A stretch of DNA of 64,000 bases from Demequina sp. NBRC 110052 (GCF_002090075.1 NZ_BBRI01000002.1:1054001-1118000), one strand, 5' to 3'; counted from the first letter of the stretch, positions 29,381 to 39,044 are shown. Numbers and translations: made by a program. The notes: a model not told the origin generated them from the sequence alone.

Positions 29381-29770
29381 TCAGCCGCGGCGGCGCTTCG
29401 GCGGGCGGCAGCCGTTGTGCGCCTGCGGGGTGACGTCCTTGATGGAGGTCACCTCGAGGCCGGCGGCCGTGAGCGAGCGAACGGCGGTGTCGCGACCCGA
29501 ACCCGGGCCCTTGACGAACACGTCCACCTTGCTCATGCCGGCGTCCTGCGCGCGGCGCGCGGCGGCCTCGGCGGCCATCTGCGCGGCGTACGGGGTCGAC
29601 TTGCGCGAACCCTTGAAGCCCACCTGGCCCGACGACGACCACGACACGACGGCGCCCGAGGGGTCCGTGATCGAGATGATCGTGTTGTTGAAGGTCGACT
29701 TGATGTGGGCCTGACCGTGCGCGACGGTCTTCTTGATCTTCTTGCGCGGCTTACGCGTGGGAGCTGCCAT
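29381..29770 (-). CDS. rpsK: Ribosomal protein S11 (uS11)
   Basis: 129 residues with [43 protein letters not shown] and the C-terminal [11 protein letters not shown]. It lines the platform near the E site. Three bases separate it from rpsM. Confidence 0.97.
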   Translation of the reverse strand: MAAPTRKPRKKIKKTVAHGQAHIKSTFNNTIISITDPSGAVVSWSSSGQVGFKGSRKSTPYAAQMAAEAAARRAQDAGMSKVDVFVKGPGSGRDTAVRSLTAAGLEVTSIKDVTPQAHNGCRPPKRRRG

Positions 29771-29773
29771 GGC

Positions 29774-30142
29774 TTACTTCTTCTTTCCGGCGACGGTCTT
29801 CTTGCGGCCCTTGCGGGTACGCGCGTTGGTCTTGGTGCGCTGTCCGCGGACAGGCATGCCGCGACGGTGACGCAGACCCTGGTAGTTACCGATCTCCACC
29901 TTGCGGCGGATGTCGGCCTGCACCTCGCGGCGAAGGTCGCCCTCGACGGTGAAGTTGGCCTCGATGTACTCGCGGATCGCGACGAGGGTGGCCTCATCGG
30001 CGTCCTTGACGCGAACGTCGCCGCTCACACCGGTGGCGGCGAGGATCTCGAGGGCGCGCGTGCGCCCGATTCCATAGATGTAGGTGAGTGCGATCTCCAT
30101 GCGCTTCTCGCGCGGGAGGTCGACTCCGACAATGCGTGCCAT
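29774..30142 (-). CDS. rpsM: Ribosomal protein S13 (uS13)
   Basis: 122 residues: [14 protein letters not shown], then [20 protein letters not shown] and a Lys-rich tail. A 128-base spacer with small hairpins (30171-30185 and 30209-30228) separates it from rpmJ, longer than usual for this operon. Confidence 0.97.
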   Translation of the reverse strand: MARIVGVDLPREKRMEIALTYIYGIGRTRALEILAATGVSGDVRVKDADEATLVAIREYIEANFTVEGDLRREVQADIRRKVEIGNYQGLRHRRGMPVRGQRTKTNARTRKGRKKTVAGKKK

Positions 30143-30270
30143 GTAGCTGCTACTCCATCAGTAGTCGGAGGTCTGACGCTCAGACTTCCCGCTGTGGTCT
30201 TGTGCGGGCCTCGGCCTCCGAGCCGAGGGTTCCGGTCTCCCGGTGCCTGAACGCGGTCTTCTTGTGTTGT

Positions 30271-30384
30271 CTAGCCCTGACGCTGCTTGTGGCGCAGGTT
30301 CTCGCAGATGACCATCACGCGGCCACCCCGTCGAATCACCTTGCACTTGTCGCAGATCGGCTTGACGCTGGGCTTAACCTTCAT
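30271..30384 (-). CDS. rpmJ: Ribosomal protein L36 (bL36)
   Basis: A 37-residue protein, [19 protein letters not shown]..., with the Cys-x2-Cys...Cys...His zinc set (C11, C14, C27, H32), so it is the zinc-binding form. It lies in the classic infA-rpmJ-rpsM order. Confidence 0.96.
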   Translation of the reverse strand: MKVKPSVKPICDKCKVIRRGGRVMVICENLRHKQRQG

Positions 30385-30432
30385 GGTTCTTTCCTTCGCT
30401 TCCCCGTCTCAGACGGAGACGGTTGGCGACGT

Positions 30433-30654
30433 TCACTTGTAGCGGTAGACGATGCGGCCGCGGGACAGGTCGTACGGGCTCAGCTCCACCACCACACGGT
30501 CCTCCGGGAGGATCCTGATGTAGTGCTGGCGCATCTTGCCTGAGATGTGGGCGAGAACAAGGTGGCCGTTGGTGAGCTCAACGCGGAATGACGCGTTGGG
30601 CAGTGCCTCGACCACGGTGCCTTCGACCTCGATGACGCCGTCTTTCTTAGCCAT
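30433..30654 (-). CDS. infA: Translation initiation factor IF-1
   Basis: 73 residues, an OB-fold protein that occupies the A site during initiation: [25 protein letters not shown] and [26 protein letters not shown]. The start is ATG 30654. First gene of the alpha operon here, behind its own promoter at 30715-30743. Confidence 0.97.
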   Translation of the reverse strand: MAKKDGVIEVEGTVVEALPNASFRVELTNGHLVLAHISGKMRQHYIRILPEDRVVVELSPYDLSRGRIVYRYK

Positions 30655-30714
30655 GAACTCCGCTAACGTTGGTGGACAGGATTTTTCGGGCGCACGAAAA
30701 TGGCCCGACGCACA

Positions 30715-30743
30715 AGTATAGGGGATGGCACGGCGTGTCTCAA
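30715..30743 (-). promoter_or_regulatory. infA / alpha-operon promoter
   Basis: TTGAGA, 17-base spacer, TATACT, read leftward. It lies between infA and the stop of the last LRV-repeat gene, so the LRV genes and infA are separate units. GCGTCGGGC follows 3 bases after the -10, near the transcription start. Confidence 0.8.
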
Positions 30744-30773
30744 CCGCACGCGCGCGGCGCCATGAGATAGGCC

Positions 30774-31685
30774 TCAGCGGTACTGATTGCGCAACCGCTG
30801 CACAGCGAGGTCGGCGACCTTCATGTTGCGGTGATCCGCGAGGTTGCGGACGGTCGAGGCCGGCGTCCTGGGGTTCGAGAGCAACGCGATCAGCACCTCC
30901 GGTGCCTGGTCGTGGCTGAGCGAGACCAGCGCCGTCGTCGGGCAATCCGCGCGTCCGGCCACCGCGGCACGCACGACGGCGCGGGGGTGCGTGGCGAGCG
31001 TCATGAGCGCCGGACCGCTGACACGCAGGTCGACGGCACGCTCGAGGTCGTCTCGATCGTCGTCGCTCGGGGCGGCACCCGCAGGGATCTGCGTGCTCGT
31101 CGGACGCGTCGCGAGCGTCGGCGCGGGCTTGACGATCTGACCCTCGACCACCGAGTTCGCGCCGGAGGGCGTGGTGACGGGAACCTCGGTCGAGGCATCG
31201 TCGCGCGGGCTGGGAACGTCACCCGTGACCGGGGCCGCTTCGCGCTGAGGCTGTTCACCTGTGAGCGGCGCTTCCGCCACGATCGGGATCGCCGCCGACG
31301 TCGGTCCCGCGCTCGGCGTCTGGCCGGATCCAGGGGCAGGTGCGACCACAGGGGATCCGCCCGACGCCGGGGCCGAGTTCGCACCGACCTCACCGGAGCG
31401 CGGCGCGGGCCCGTCAGCAGTCGGCGTGAGAGGTGTCTCCGCAGTCGCAGGCGCCGCGGGCTCCGACACCGTCGGAATCTCGAGCGAGACCGACGGAAGA
31501 GTGAGGGTGGCTGTCGACGCCGTCGGCGTCGCACCGGACTGGGGGGCAGCGCCATCAGCACGTACGGCGCCAGCAGTGTGGGCCACGCGAGCGGCGCGCA
31601 CCGCAGCCAGGTCGAGACCGGCGCTATCGGGGCCCTGGGTCGCGCGCGGACGCGAGAAGCCCGTGAACGGGGTTCGCTGCGTCAT
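30774..31685 (-). CDS. LRV/HEAT-like repeat protein with long disordered N-terminus (paralogue 4)
   Basis: 303 residues, function unknown. Residues about 1-215 are Pro/Ala/Thr/Ser-rich and probably disordered. Residues about 223-301 hold three ~26-residue helical repeats ([20 protein letters not shown]...[23 protein letters not shown]...[27 protein letters not shown]) close to leucine-rich-repeat-variant units. Its only Cys (248) is in the shared R/G-x-D-C-P motif. Last of four tandem paralogues; it ends just before the infA promoter. GGAAGGGA lies rather far upstream of the ATG. No signal peptide or membrane segment. Confidence 0.75.
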   Translation of the reverse strand: MTQRTPFTGFSRPRATQGPDSAGLDLAAVRAARVAHTAGAVRADGAAPQSGATPTASTATLTLPSVSLEIPTVSEPAAPATAETPLTPTADGPAPRSGEVGANSAPASGGSPVVAPAPGSGQTPSAGPTSAAIPIVAEAPLTGEQPQREAAPVTGDVPSPRDDASTEVPVTTPSGANSVVEGQIVKPAPTLATRPTSTQIPAGAAPSDDDRDDLERAVDLRVSGPALMTLATHPRAVVRAAVAGRADCPTTALVSLSHDQAPEVLIALLSNPRTPASTVRNLADHRNMKVADLAVQRLRNQYR

Positions 31686-31793
31686 GAGGGCCGTCCCTTC
31701 CGCGCGTGCCTGAGCGTGCCGACCGACATATCGTACGTACCGCCCCGGCCGCCTGGCGACCCGCTGTGACCAATTCGGCAGACGCGAGGTGCT

Positions 31794-32477
31794 TCACGCC
31801 TGCACGGGAAGGAAGCGCTCGCGCGGGTCTCCGTCGCGCGGATCACGCCGTGGCTGGGCTCCCCTGGTGACGACCGACGGGCGCGGCGCCAGCACACGGG
31901 GCGCGCTGCGCAACTCCTCGCGGCCCCCCACCGTGGGTGTGCTCTCGTACCGGTCTCGCAGCTCGGACGGCAGAGAAGGCCCCGTCGCGCCCGCGCGCAG
32001 GTCTCGACCCGAGGCTCGGTTCGCGCGCTCCTCGGCGCGAGCGGCGAGCATGCGGTCGGCCGTGGCACTGACCTCTTCCCGGCGGTGCCGCGCGAGCCCC
32101 TGAAGCACTTCGTCCGCGACGACCGGGTTCCGCGCGAGCGCGCGCAGCACCGACGGGTCCCGATCGGTGGACAGGTGAGCGGCGATCGCGGTCGCCACCC
32201 TCGCGCTCGCCGCGACGGCGCGTCGCACCTGTGGCCTGCGATCGTAGGCCAGCGTGGCGAGCACCCCCATCGGGCAGTCGCCCCGCAGCGCGATCACCTC
32301 GCGCACCTCGGCTTCGCGATGGGAGGCGAGCTGCATCAGCCGCTCTCGCGTCAGCGCCGCCGAGCCCGCCTCATGCCACTCGGCGCTGCGCTGCTGCGAC
32401 GCCTCGCCATGGTCGAGCGCGATGCCGGAACTGGCCATCAGCGCGCGGGACCACGAACTGTCGTCGGACCCTGACAT
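31794..32477 (-). CDS. LRV/HEAT-like repeat protein (paralogue 3)
   Basis: 227 residues, function unknown. Four ~26-residue repeats fill residues about 45-147 (ERLMQLASHREAEVREVIALRGDCP; MGVLATLAYDRRPQVRRAVA...; TAIAAHLSTDRDPSVLRALARNP...; DEVLQGLARHRREEVSATADRML), followed by an 80-residue basic Pro/Arg-rich tail. The only Cys is 68, in GDCP. Its ribosome site (GAGGGGAG) is exactly complementary to ACTCCCCTC 40 bases upstream, suggesting control of translation by RNA folding. Confidence 0.75.
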   Translation of the reverse strand: MSGSDDSSWSRALMASSGIALDHGEASQQRSAEWHEAGSAALTRERLMQLASHREAEVREVIALRGDCPMGVLATLAYDRRPQVRRAVAASARVATAIAAHLSTDRDPSVLRALARNPVVADEVLQGLARHRREEVSATADRMLAARAEERANRASGRDLRAGATGPSLPSELRDRYESTPTVGGREELRSAPRVLAPRPSVVTRGAQPRRDPRDGDPRERFLPVQA

Positions 32478-32482
32478 GCGCG

Positions 32483-32540
32483 ACTCCCCTCAGACGACGC
32501 GGCTCGCTGCTATCAGCGTGTCGACGCTATCGAGGGGAGT
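32483..32540 (-). promoter_or_regulatory. Leader hairpin sequestering the ribosome site of paralogue 3
   Basis: In the leftward mRNA ACTCCCCTC (32540-32532) is perfectly complementary to GAGGGGAGT (32491-32483), which contains the ribosome-binding site 5 bases before ATG 32477. The 40-base loop includes AGCGT-CGAC-ACGCT and two GATAGC copies. A further perfect 7-bp hairpin (GATCGTC/GACGATC, 32553-32570) lies just upstream. The arrangement resembles an RNA thermosensor, riboswitch or protein-controlled leader. Confidence 0.55.
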
Positions 32541-32593
32541 TGGCGGTCAGGTGATCGTCCAATGACGATCCGGTGAAGTGTGACTCAGTCCAC

Positions 32594-32899
32594 TCAGGCC
32601 GAGATGCCGAGGCGGCGACGCGCCGCGCTCTTGACCGAGCCGCGGCGCGAGTCGGCGAGCAGCTGCAGCACGTGATCGCTCACGGACTGGTTCGTAACGA
32701 GCGCCTCGAGCACACCGCCGTCCTTGTCCTGAGCGAGCACCGCCATGGTGGCCATCGGGCAATCGGGACGCGCCGCGACGGCCGCGCGCACGGCGTCGTC
32801 CTTGTGGAGCGCGAGCGATACGAGGTCAGCCGGAACGGTGGCGGGATCCTGCGCGCGCGCGAGGTCCTCGGCCTTGGAACGGGAGAACGAGAAAGCCAT
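32594..32899 (-). CDS. Minimal LRV/HEAT-like repeat protein (paralogue 2)
   Basis: 101 residues, function unknown: a short Ser/Arg N-terminus and three repeats (24-48, 49-74, 75-101) with VRAAVAARPDCPMATMAVLAQ and VLQLLADSRRGSVKSAARRRL. The only Cys is 47, in PDCP. ATG 32899 is chosen for its fit to AGAAGA upstream; a longer frame to 32941 starts without a site. It is the smallest member and shows the core repeat most clearly. Confidence 0.78.
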   Translation of the reverse strand: MAFSFSRSKAEDLARAQDPATVPADLVSLALHKDDAVRAAVAARPDCPMATMAVLAQDKDGGVLEALVTNQSVSDHVLQLLADSRRGSVKSAARRRLGISA

Positions 32900-33079
32900 G
32901 GGTCTTCTTTCTAGAGGGAGCGTGGCGCCGGGTCGGCACACCGCATGCCTGATATTACCGGTATTGCGGCCTCACGGGCGTGGCGAAGGTCCCGCCATCG
33001 GCGCGCCTGTGGAGAACTCCACGCGGTCGCGCCCGACCGACGGTGCAGCTGAGGGCGTGGAATCGCCCGCCCTGCTCGA
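32900..33079 (-). other. Spacer between LRV paralogues 1 and 2 with an AT-rich palindrome
   Basis: 180 bases without a gene. TACCGGTA (32956-32963) sits in the short AT-rich patch ATATTACCGGTATT, about 57-64 bases before the start of paralogue 2; TAATAT there could be a -10. It is a candidate operator or promoter; nothing else is recognised. Confidence 0.35.
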
Positions 33080-33565
33080 TCAGCCCTGGAACAGATCCGT
33101 CGCGCGTGCCGCGAACGTCTGCCCTGGAACGACGCCCTGAGTCGGCGACGCCGAGGAGCCGACAGGGCTCGGGGCCGAGGCGTCCTGCTCCACGCGTGCC
33201 TTCGCGCGGATCCGGATCTCCGCCTTCTTGTGACCGGTGAGGTGCTCGAGAGCGCCGAGTGGCGTGTGCGGGTTGTCGATCACTGCGGACACCACGGCGA
33301 CCTGCCTGTCCCCCGCCAGCTCCTCCAGCACCCCAGCCGCGACGTGAGTGTTAGCGGCGATCGCCGCCCTCACGTTCACATCCGAGTCACTGGTCAGCGC
33401 GACAACGATGCTGAGCGGCAGGTCGGGCCGCTCCGCGATCGTGGACCGCACGACGCTGTTGCGCGATCGCGACAGCAACAGGACATCGGCGCCGGACAGG
33501 TCCGGCTGCGCCGCTCGAGCGACATCGTCGCTCGCGCCGGGCGCGTAGTTGAATCCGCGTGCCAT
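33080..33565 (-). CDS. LRV/HEAT-like repeat protein (paralogue 1)
   Basis: 161 residues, function unknown. Four repeats occupy residues about 26-128 (VVRSTIAERPDLP; VNVRAAIAANTHVA; VAVVSAVIDNPHTP; AEIRIRAKARV), followed by a Ser/Pro-rich tail. It lacks Cys: the shared DCP motif reads DLP. First gene of the four-paralogue cluster, behind a likely promoter at 33643-33671 and a structured leader. The ribosome site GGGAGGG is in the loop of a hairpin that abuts the ATG. Confidence 0.75.
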   Translation of the reverse strand: MARGFNYAPGASDDVARAAQPDLSGADVLLLSRSRNSVVRSTIAERPDLPLSIVVALTSDSDVNVRAAIAANTHVAAGVLEELAGDRQVAVVSAVIDNPHTPLGALEHLTGHKKAEIRIRAKARVEQDASAPSPVGSSASPTQGVVPGQTFAARATDLFQG

Positions 33566-33634
33566 TCCACTTCCCTCCCTGTGGAAAAGGCACCGTGACG
33601 CCTGGACCCCTGGACGGGCCCGAGCGACGGTGCC
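33565..33634 (-). promoter_or_regulatory. Structured leader of the LRV cluster
   Basis: Two perfect stems: GGCACCGT/ACGGTGCC (33589-33596 with 33627-33634) and TTCCAC/GTGGAA (33565-33570 with 33581-33586). The second presents the ribosome site AGGGAGGG in its 10-base loop and pairs with the A of the start codon. Confidence 0.45.
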
Positions 33635-33642
33635 TACGCGTC

Positions 33643-33671
33643 AGGCTACGACTGGGAGGGTCACGCGTAAA
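33643..33671 (-). promoter_or_regulatory. Likely promoter of the LRV cluster
   Basis: TTTACG, 17-base spacer, TAGCCT, read leftward between map and the first LRV paralogue. The -10 is good and the -35 is weak. Confidence 0.5.
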
Positions 33672-33785
33672 GAGGTGCGGACCGAACAGGTCCCCTTTGC
33701 GGTGATTCACACCCCCACGCGGCGCCTCGAAGTGACGGACACCACTCAGACGAAGGCCCGAAGCGCCCCGTCCGGCGTGCTATCG

Positions 33786-34592
33786 CTAGGGCGCGACGGG
33801 CACGACGCCGTAAGCGCCGAGGTCCGCGGCGCCACCATCCGAAGCGGTGAGCACCCAGATCCCGTCCTCGTGGACCGCGACGCTGTGCTCCCAGTGCGCC
33901 GCGCGCGAGCCGTCCGCCGACACGACGGTCCAGTCGTCCTCCAGCACGCGCGAGTCACCCGTGCCGAGGACGAACATCGGCTCGAGTGCGAGGCACATGC
34001 CCGGCTTGACCCGCGGGTGACGGCCACGGGTGCGGTAGTTCATCACGTCGGGTGCCTGATGCATGGCGGTGCCGATGCCGTGACCCACGTAGCCCTCGAG
34101 CGGGTGAACGCCCGCAGCGTCGGCCACATCCTCGATCGCGGCTGAGACCTCGTCGAGCCGCCTTGCGTGGGCGAGGGCGGCGATGCCGGCCCACAGCGCC
34201 GCGCGCGTCGCCGCCACGAGCGCCGACTCCTGCGCGGTGATCTCTCCGATGCCGAACGAGATCGCGGAGTCACCGTGCCAGCCTTCGACGATCGCGCCGC
34301 AGTCGACAGAGACGACATCGCCGTCCTTGAGGACGCGGTCGCCAGGGATGCCATGCACGATCTCGTCGTTCACCGAGATGCAGGTGGTCGCAGGGAAGCC
34401 GTGGTATCCGAAGAAGTTCGACGTCGCGCCCGCGTCGGCGATCACGGCGGCTGCCGCCGCGTCCACGTCGCGCGTGGTCGCTCCTGGCACTGCGGTCGCG
34501 CGTGCCGCCGCGAGCGCACGCTCGACGACGACTCCGGCTCGCGCCATGACCCGCATCTGCTCGCGGGTCTTGTACTCGATGCGGTCGGTCAC
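33786..34592 (-). CDS. map: Type I methionine aminopeptidase
   Basis: 268 residues. The five metal ligands are visible: two Asp in VDCGAIVEGWHGDSA, His in GYVGHGIGTAMH, Glu in ALEPMF and Glu in WEHSVAV. It removes initiator Met from new proteins. GTG 34592 lies one base after the adk stop, so secY-adk-map is a coupled unit. In most relatives infA follows directly; here the LRV cluster intervenes. Confidence 0.94.
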   Translation of the reverse strand: MTDRIEYKTREQMRVMARAGVVVERALAAARATAVPGATTRDVDAAAAAVIADAGATSNFFGYHGFPATTCISVNDEIVHGIPGDRVLKDGDVVSVDCGAIVEGWHGDSAISFGIGEITAQESALVAATRAALWAGIAALAHARRLDEVSAAIEDVADAAGVHPLEGYVGHGIGTAMHQAPDVMNYRTRGRHPRVKPGMCLALEPMFVLGTGDSRVLEDDWTVVSADGSRAAHWEHSVAVHEDGIWVLTASDGGAADLGAYGVVPVAP

Positions 34593-34593
34593 G

Positions 34594-35159
34594 TCACCGG
34601 TTCTCGACGGCCGCGACCAGTCGGTCCGTGACCTCGTCCACGGCGCCCAGCCCATCGACCTGCACCAGCACGCCCCGACCCTCATAGAAGGCCGTCAGCG
34701 GCGCGGTCGACGTCGCATAGACCTCGAGTCGCTTGCGGATCACCGGCTCGGTGTCGTCGGCGCGGCCCTCGATCTCGGCGCGCTTGAGCAGCCGCGCGGT
34801 GACCTCGTCCATGTCGGCCGTGATCTCGATGGCAGCGTCCAGCTCGATCCCCATGTCCGCGAGCATCGAGTCGAGCTCGATCGCCTGGTCGGGGTTGCGC
34901 GGGTACCCGTCGAGGAGGAAGCCCTCGCCCGTGTCGTCCTGCGCGAGGCGGTCACGCACCATGGCGTTCGTGATCTCGTCCGGCACCAGAGCACCGGCGT
35001 TCATGAACTCCTGCGCGCGACGTCCCAGTTCGGTCGCTCCCTTGACGTTGGCGCGGAAGATGTCGCCGGTCGAGATGGCGGGGATCGACCATCGCTCCGA
35101 CAGCCGCACCGCCTGCGTGCCCTTGCCCGCACCGGGAGGTCCGAGGAGAACTGCGCGCA

Positions 35160-35160
<1 letters not shown>
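34594..35160 (-). CDS. adk: Adenylate kinase
   Basis: 188 residues. P-loop LLGPPGAGKGTQ, AMP site STGDIFRANVK, and FLLDGYPRNPDQA. This is the short form with a reduced lid and no zinc cysteines, as in actinobacteria. Its ATG shares one base with the secY stop (TGATG). Confidence 0.96.
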
Positions 35161-36455
<1,295 letters not shown>

Positions 36456-36500
36456 GGATCCTCCGTTGGTGCTGGCGGAAAAGTTCTCGGGGGCACGGCG

Positions 36501-36528
36501 CGGGCCCGCTCGCTCACGAGCGGGCCCG
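36501..36528 (-). terminator. Terminator or attenuator between rplO and secY
   Basis: A perfect 12-bp stem (CGGGCCCGCTCG, loop CTCA) 9 bases beyond the rplO stop. Since secY has no clear promoter of its own in the short gap, it probably lowers rather than stops read-through. Confidence 0.7.
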
Positions 36529-36536
36529 GCACCATG

Positions 36537-37334
36537 CTAACCCTGGGCGACAGAGCCGCCGGCGGCCTCGATCTTGGCCTTCGCGGACTCGGAGACCTTG
36601 TCCGCGTCGACGACCGTGACCTTGACGGCGATGTCGCCGTCACCCAGCACCTTGACGGGCTGGTTCTTGCGCACGGCGCCCTTCGCGACGAGCTCAGCCT
36701 TGGTGACCTCGCCGCCCTTCGGGAACAGCTCCGCGATCTGAGCCACGTTCACGACCTGGTAGGTCACCTTGAACGGGTTCTTGAAGCCACGCAGCTTCGG
36801 GATGCGCATGTGGATCGGCGTCTGGCCACCCTCGAAGCGCTCCGGAACCTGGTAACGCGCGCCGGTGCCCTTGGTACCGCGACCGGCAGTCTTGCCCTTG
36901 GACGCCTCACCACGACCCACGCGGGTCTTCTTGGTGTGAGCGCCCTCGGCGGGACGCAGGTGATGCATCTTGAGCGTCGACACCTTCTCCGCGGGCTCCT
37001 CGGCCTTGGCGGCCTTGGCCTTGGACGCAGCCGGCTTCGCGGCGGCCTTGGGGGCCTCCTCCGACTTCGCGGCGGCGGCCTTGGCCGGAGCCTTCTTCGC
37101 AGGCGCCTTCTTGGCCGGGGCCTTGTCGGCGGCAGCCTTCGCAGGCGCCTTGTCAGCGGCGGCCTTGGCCGGCGCCTTCTTGGCAGCGGGCTTGTCCGCA
37201 GCGGCCTTGGCCGGAGCCTTCTTCGCGGCGGTGGTCTTCGACGCGGTCGACTTCGCAGCCGTCGTCTTCGCGGCCGAAGACGACGCCTTCTTGGCGGGAG
37301 CCTTCTTCGCAGGCTCCTTCGTCTCGTCAGCCAT
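36537..37334 (-). CDS. rplO: Ribosomal protein L15 (uL15) with long KAP-rich N-terminal extension
   Basis: 265 residues instead of the usual ~147. The L15 domain begins at about residue 118 ([11 protein letters not shown]...KKTRVGRGE) and ends normally. Residues 1-117 are almost only Lys, Ala and Pro, with repeated KAPAK and KAAADK units, like histone H1 or mycobacterial HupB tails. The long start is supported by the TAATG overlap with the rpmD stop. An internal start at ATG 36968 cannot be ruled out but lacks a well-placed ribosome site. Confidence 0.92.
   Translation of the reverse strand: MADETKEPAKKAPAKKASSSAAKTTAAKSTASKTTAAKKAPAKAAADKPAAKKAPAKAAADKAPAKAAADKAPAKKAPAKKAPAKAAAAKSEEAPKAAAKPAASKAKAAKAEEPAEKVSTLKMHHLRPAEGAHTKKTRVGRGEASKGKTAGRGTKGTGARYQVPERFEGGQTPIHMRIPKLRGFKNPFKVTYQVVNVAQIAELFPKGGEVTKAELVAKGAVRKNQPVKVLGDGDIAVKVTVVDADKVSESAKAKIEAAGGSVAQG
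36984..37334 (-). repeat. Lys/Ala/Pro repeat-coding tract in rplO
   Basis: Encodes the 117-residue extension of L15. The units [20 protein letters not shown] and similar recur at 10-11-residue spacing from about residue 34 to 95. The tract could vary in length by slippage between strains. Confidence 0.75.
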
Positions 37335-37516
37335 TACTCAACCTCCTCCACGGCGACCAGGTGGTCGACCGCCTTGACCATCCCGCGAATCTCGGGACGG
37401 TCCTCCTTCACGACGATGTCGCCGATGCGCTTGAGACCGAGCGAACGCAGCGTCTCGCGGTGCTGCGGCTTGGTGCCGATCGCCGACTTCTTCTGAACGA
37501 CCTTCAGGCGTGCCAT
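37334..37516 (-). CDS. rpmD: Ribosomal protein L30 (uL30)
   Basis: 60 residues, [25 protein letters not shown], the short bacterial form. Single-base stop/start overlaps with rpsE (upstream) and rplO (downstream) show tight translational coupling. Confidence 0.96.
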   Translation of the reverse strand: MARLKVVQKKSAIGTKPQHRETLRSLGLKRIGDIVVKEDRPEIRGMVKAVDHLVAVEEVE

Positions 37517-38085
37517 CAGTGCGACACCCCCGCAGCCTGCGCGCGCAGCATGGCGGCCGGGGCGACGTCCTCGACGGACTTGCCGCGACGCGCCGCGACG
37601 GCCTCGGGGCGCTCGAGGCGCTTGAGGGCGTCGACCGTGGCGTGCACGATGTTGATCGCGTTCGACGAACCGAGCGACTTGCTCAGCACGTCGTGGATGC
37701 CAGCGCACTCCAGCACCGCGCGCACCGGACCACCGGCGATCACACCGGTACCCGGGGAGGCGGGACGCAGGAACACGACACCAGCGGCGGCCTCACCCTG
37801 CACGACGTGCGGGATGGTGCCCTGGATACGGGGGACGCGGAAGAAGTTGCGCTTGGCCTCCTCGACACCCTTCGAGATCGCGGCCGGCACCTCCTTCGCC
37901 TTTCCGTATCCGACGCCCACGTTGCCCTCGCCGTCGCCGACGACGACGAGCGCCGTGAAGCTGAAGCGGCGGCCGCCCTTGACGACCTTGGACACGCGGT
38001 TGATGGTGACGACGCGCTCGAGGAACTTGTTGTCCGGCTCACTGTCGCGGCGGTTGCTGCGACGGCCGTTGTTGTTCTCAGCCAT
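37516..38085 (-). CDS. rpsE: Ribosomal protein S5 (uS5)
   Basis: 189 residues. [23 protein letters not shown] is the dsRNA-binding-like domain with the Gly-Gly-Arg loop, and [14 protein letters not shown] is the S5 signature. The start is ATG 38085 with AAGGAAAG upstream. The residues linked to spectinomycin binding look unaltered. Confidence 0.96.
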   Translation of the reverse strand: MAENNNGRRSNRRDSEPDNKFLERVVTINRVSKVVKGGRRFSFTALVVVGDGEGNVGVGYGKAKEVPAAISKGVEEAKRNFFRVPRIQGTIPHVVQGEAAAGVVFLRPASPGTGVIAGGPVRAVLECAGIHDVLSKSLGSSNAINIVHATVDALKRLERPEAVAARRGKSVEDVAPAAMLRAQAAGVSH

Positions 38086-38110
38086 ATCTCTTTCCTTCAC
38101 CTCGCCGGGC

Positions 38111-38482
38111 CTAGAGGGCCAGGCCACCCTCTCGGGCGCCGTCGGCCACCGCGGCGACGCGGCCGTGGTACTTGTTGCCGCCTCGGTCGAACACGACAGC
38201 CTCGATGCCCTCGGCCTTGGCGCGCTCGGCCACGAGCTCGCCGACCTTGGTCGCCTTGGCAGTCTTGTCGCCGTCGAGCGCGCGGACATCGGCCTCGAGG
38301 GTCGACGCCGACACGAGGGTCTTGCCCACGGTGTCGTCCACGATCTGCGCCACCATGTGGCGGGCGGAGCGGGTCACCACGAGGCGCGGACGCGCCGTGG
38401 TGCCCGAGATCTTCTTGCGCAGGCGGAAGTGACGGCGCTTGCGCGCAATCGCCTTGCCCTTGCCCTGAACAGTGATACCCAT
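38111..38482 (-). CDS. rplR: Ribosomal protein L18 (uL18)
   Basis: 123 residues: basic N-terminus [21 protein letters not shown] and C-terminal [24 protein letters not shown]. It binds 5S rRNA with L5. Confidence 0.96.
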   Translation of the reverse strand: MGITVQGKGKAIARKRRHFRLRKKISGTTARPRLVVTRSARHMVAQIVDDTVGKTLVSASTLEADVRALDGDKTAKATKVGELVAERAKAEGIEAVVFDRGGNKYHGRVAAVADGAREGGLAL

Positions 38483-38485
38483 GGC

Positions 38486-39022
38486 TTACTTACCCGTCTT
38501 TCCGGCCTTGCGACGGACCTGCTCGCCCGCGTACCGCACGCCCTTGCCCTTGTACGGCTCGGGCTTGCGGATCTTGCGGATGTTGGCGGCGACCTCGCCG
38601 ACCTGCTGCTTGCTGATGCCGGCCACCGTGAACTTGGTGGGGCTCTCCACGGTGAACGTGATGCCCGCAGGCGGGTTCACGACGACCGGGTGCGAGAAGC
38701 CGAGCGCGAACTCGAGGTCCGAGCCCTTGAGCGCGACACGGTAACCCGTGCCGACGATCTCGAGCTTCTTCTCGTAGCCCTCGGTGACACCGGTCACCAT
38801 GTTGGCGATCAGCGTGCGGGTGAGGCCGTGGAGCGACTTGGACAGACGCTCGTCATCGGGGCGCTTGACCTCGATGCCGTCCGTGCCCTGCTCCACGGTG
38901 ATGGGCTCGGCGACCGTGTGGGCCAGGGTGCCCTTGGGGCCCTTGACCGTGACGACGGCGCCGTCGATGTTGACGTCCACTCCGGCGGGAACCGGAACGG
39001 GGTACTTGCCGATGCGCGACAT
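38486..39022 (-). CDS. rplF: Ribosomal protein L6 (uL6)
   Basis: 178 residues, starting [17 protein letters not shown], with [23 protein letters not shown] at the end, close to the sarcin-ricin loop. The start is ATG 39022. Confidence 0.96.
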   Translation of the reverse strand: MSRIGKYPVPVPAGVDVNIDGAVVTVKGPKGTLAHTVAEPITVEQGTDGIEVKRPDDERLSKSLHGLTRTLIANMVTGVTEGYEKKLEIVGTGYRVALKGSDLEFALGFSHPVVVNPPAGITFTVESPTKFTVAGISKQQVGEVAANIRKIRKPEPYKGKGVRYAGEQVRRKAGKTGK

Positions 39023-39044
39023 AGTTCTACGTTCTCCTTTCCCG

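Noticed and set aside
36984-37334. KAP-rich tract as an independent histone-like gene
   Set aside because: It has no stop before the L15 domain, stays in frame with it, and its start overlaps the rpmD stop, so it is part of rplO.
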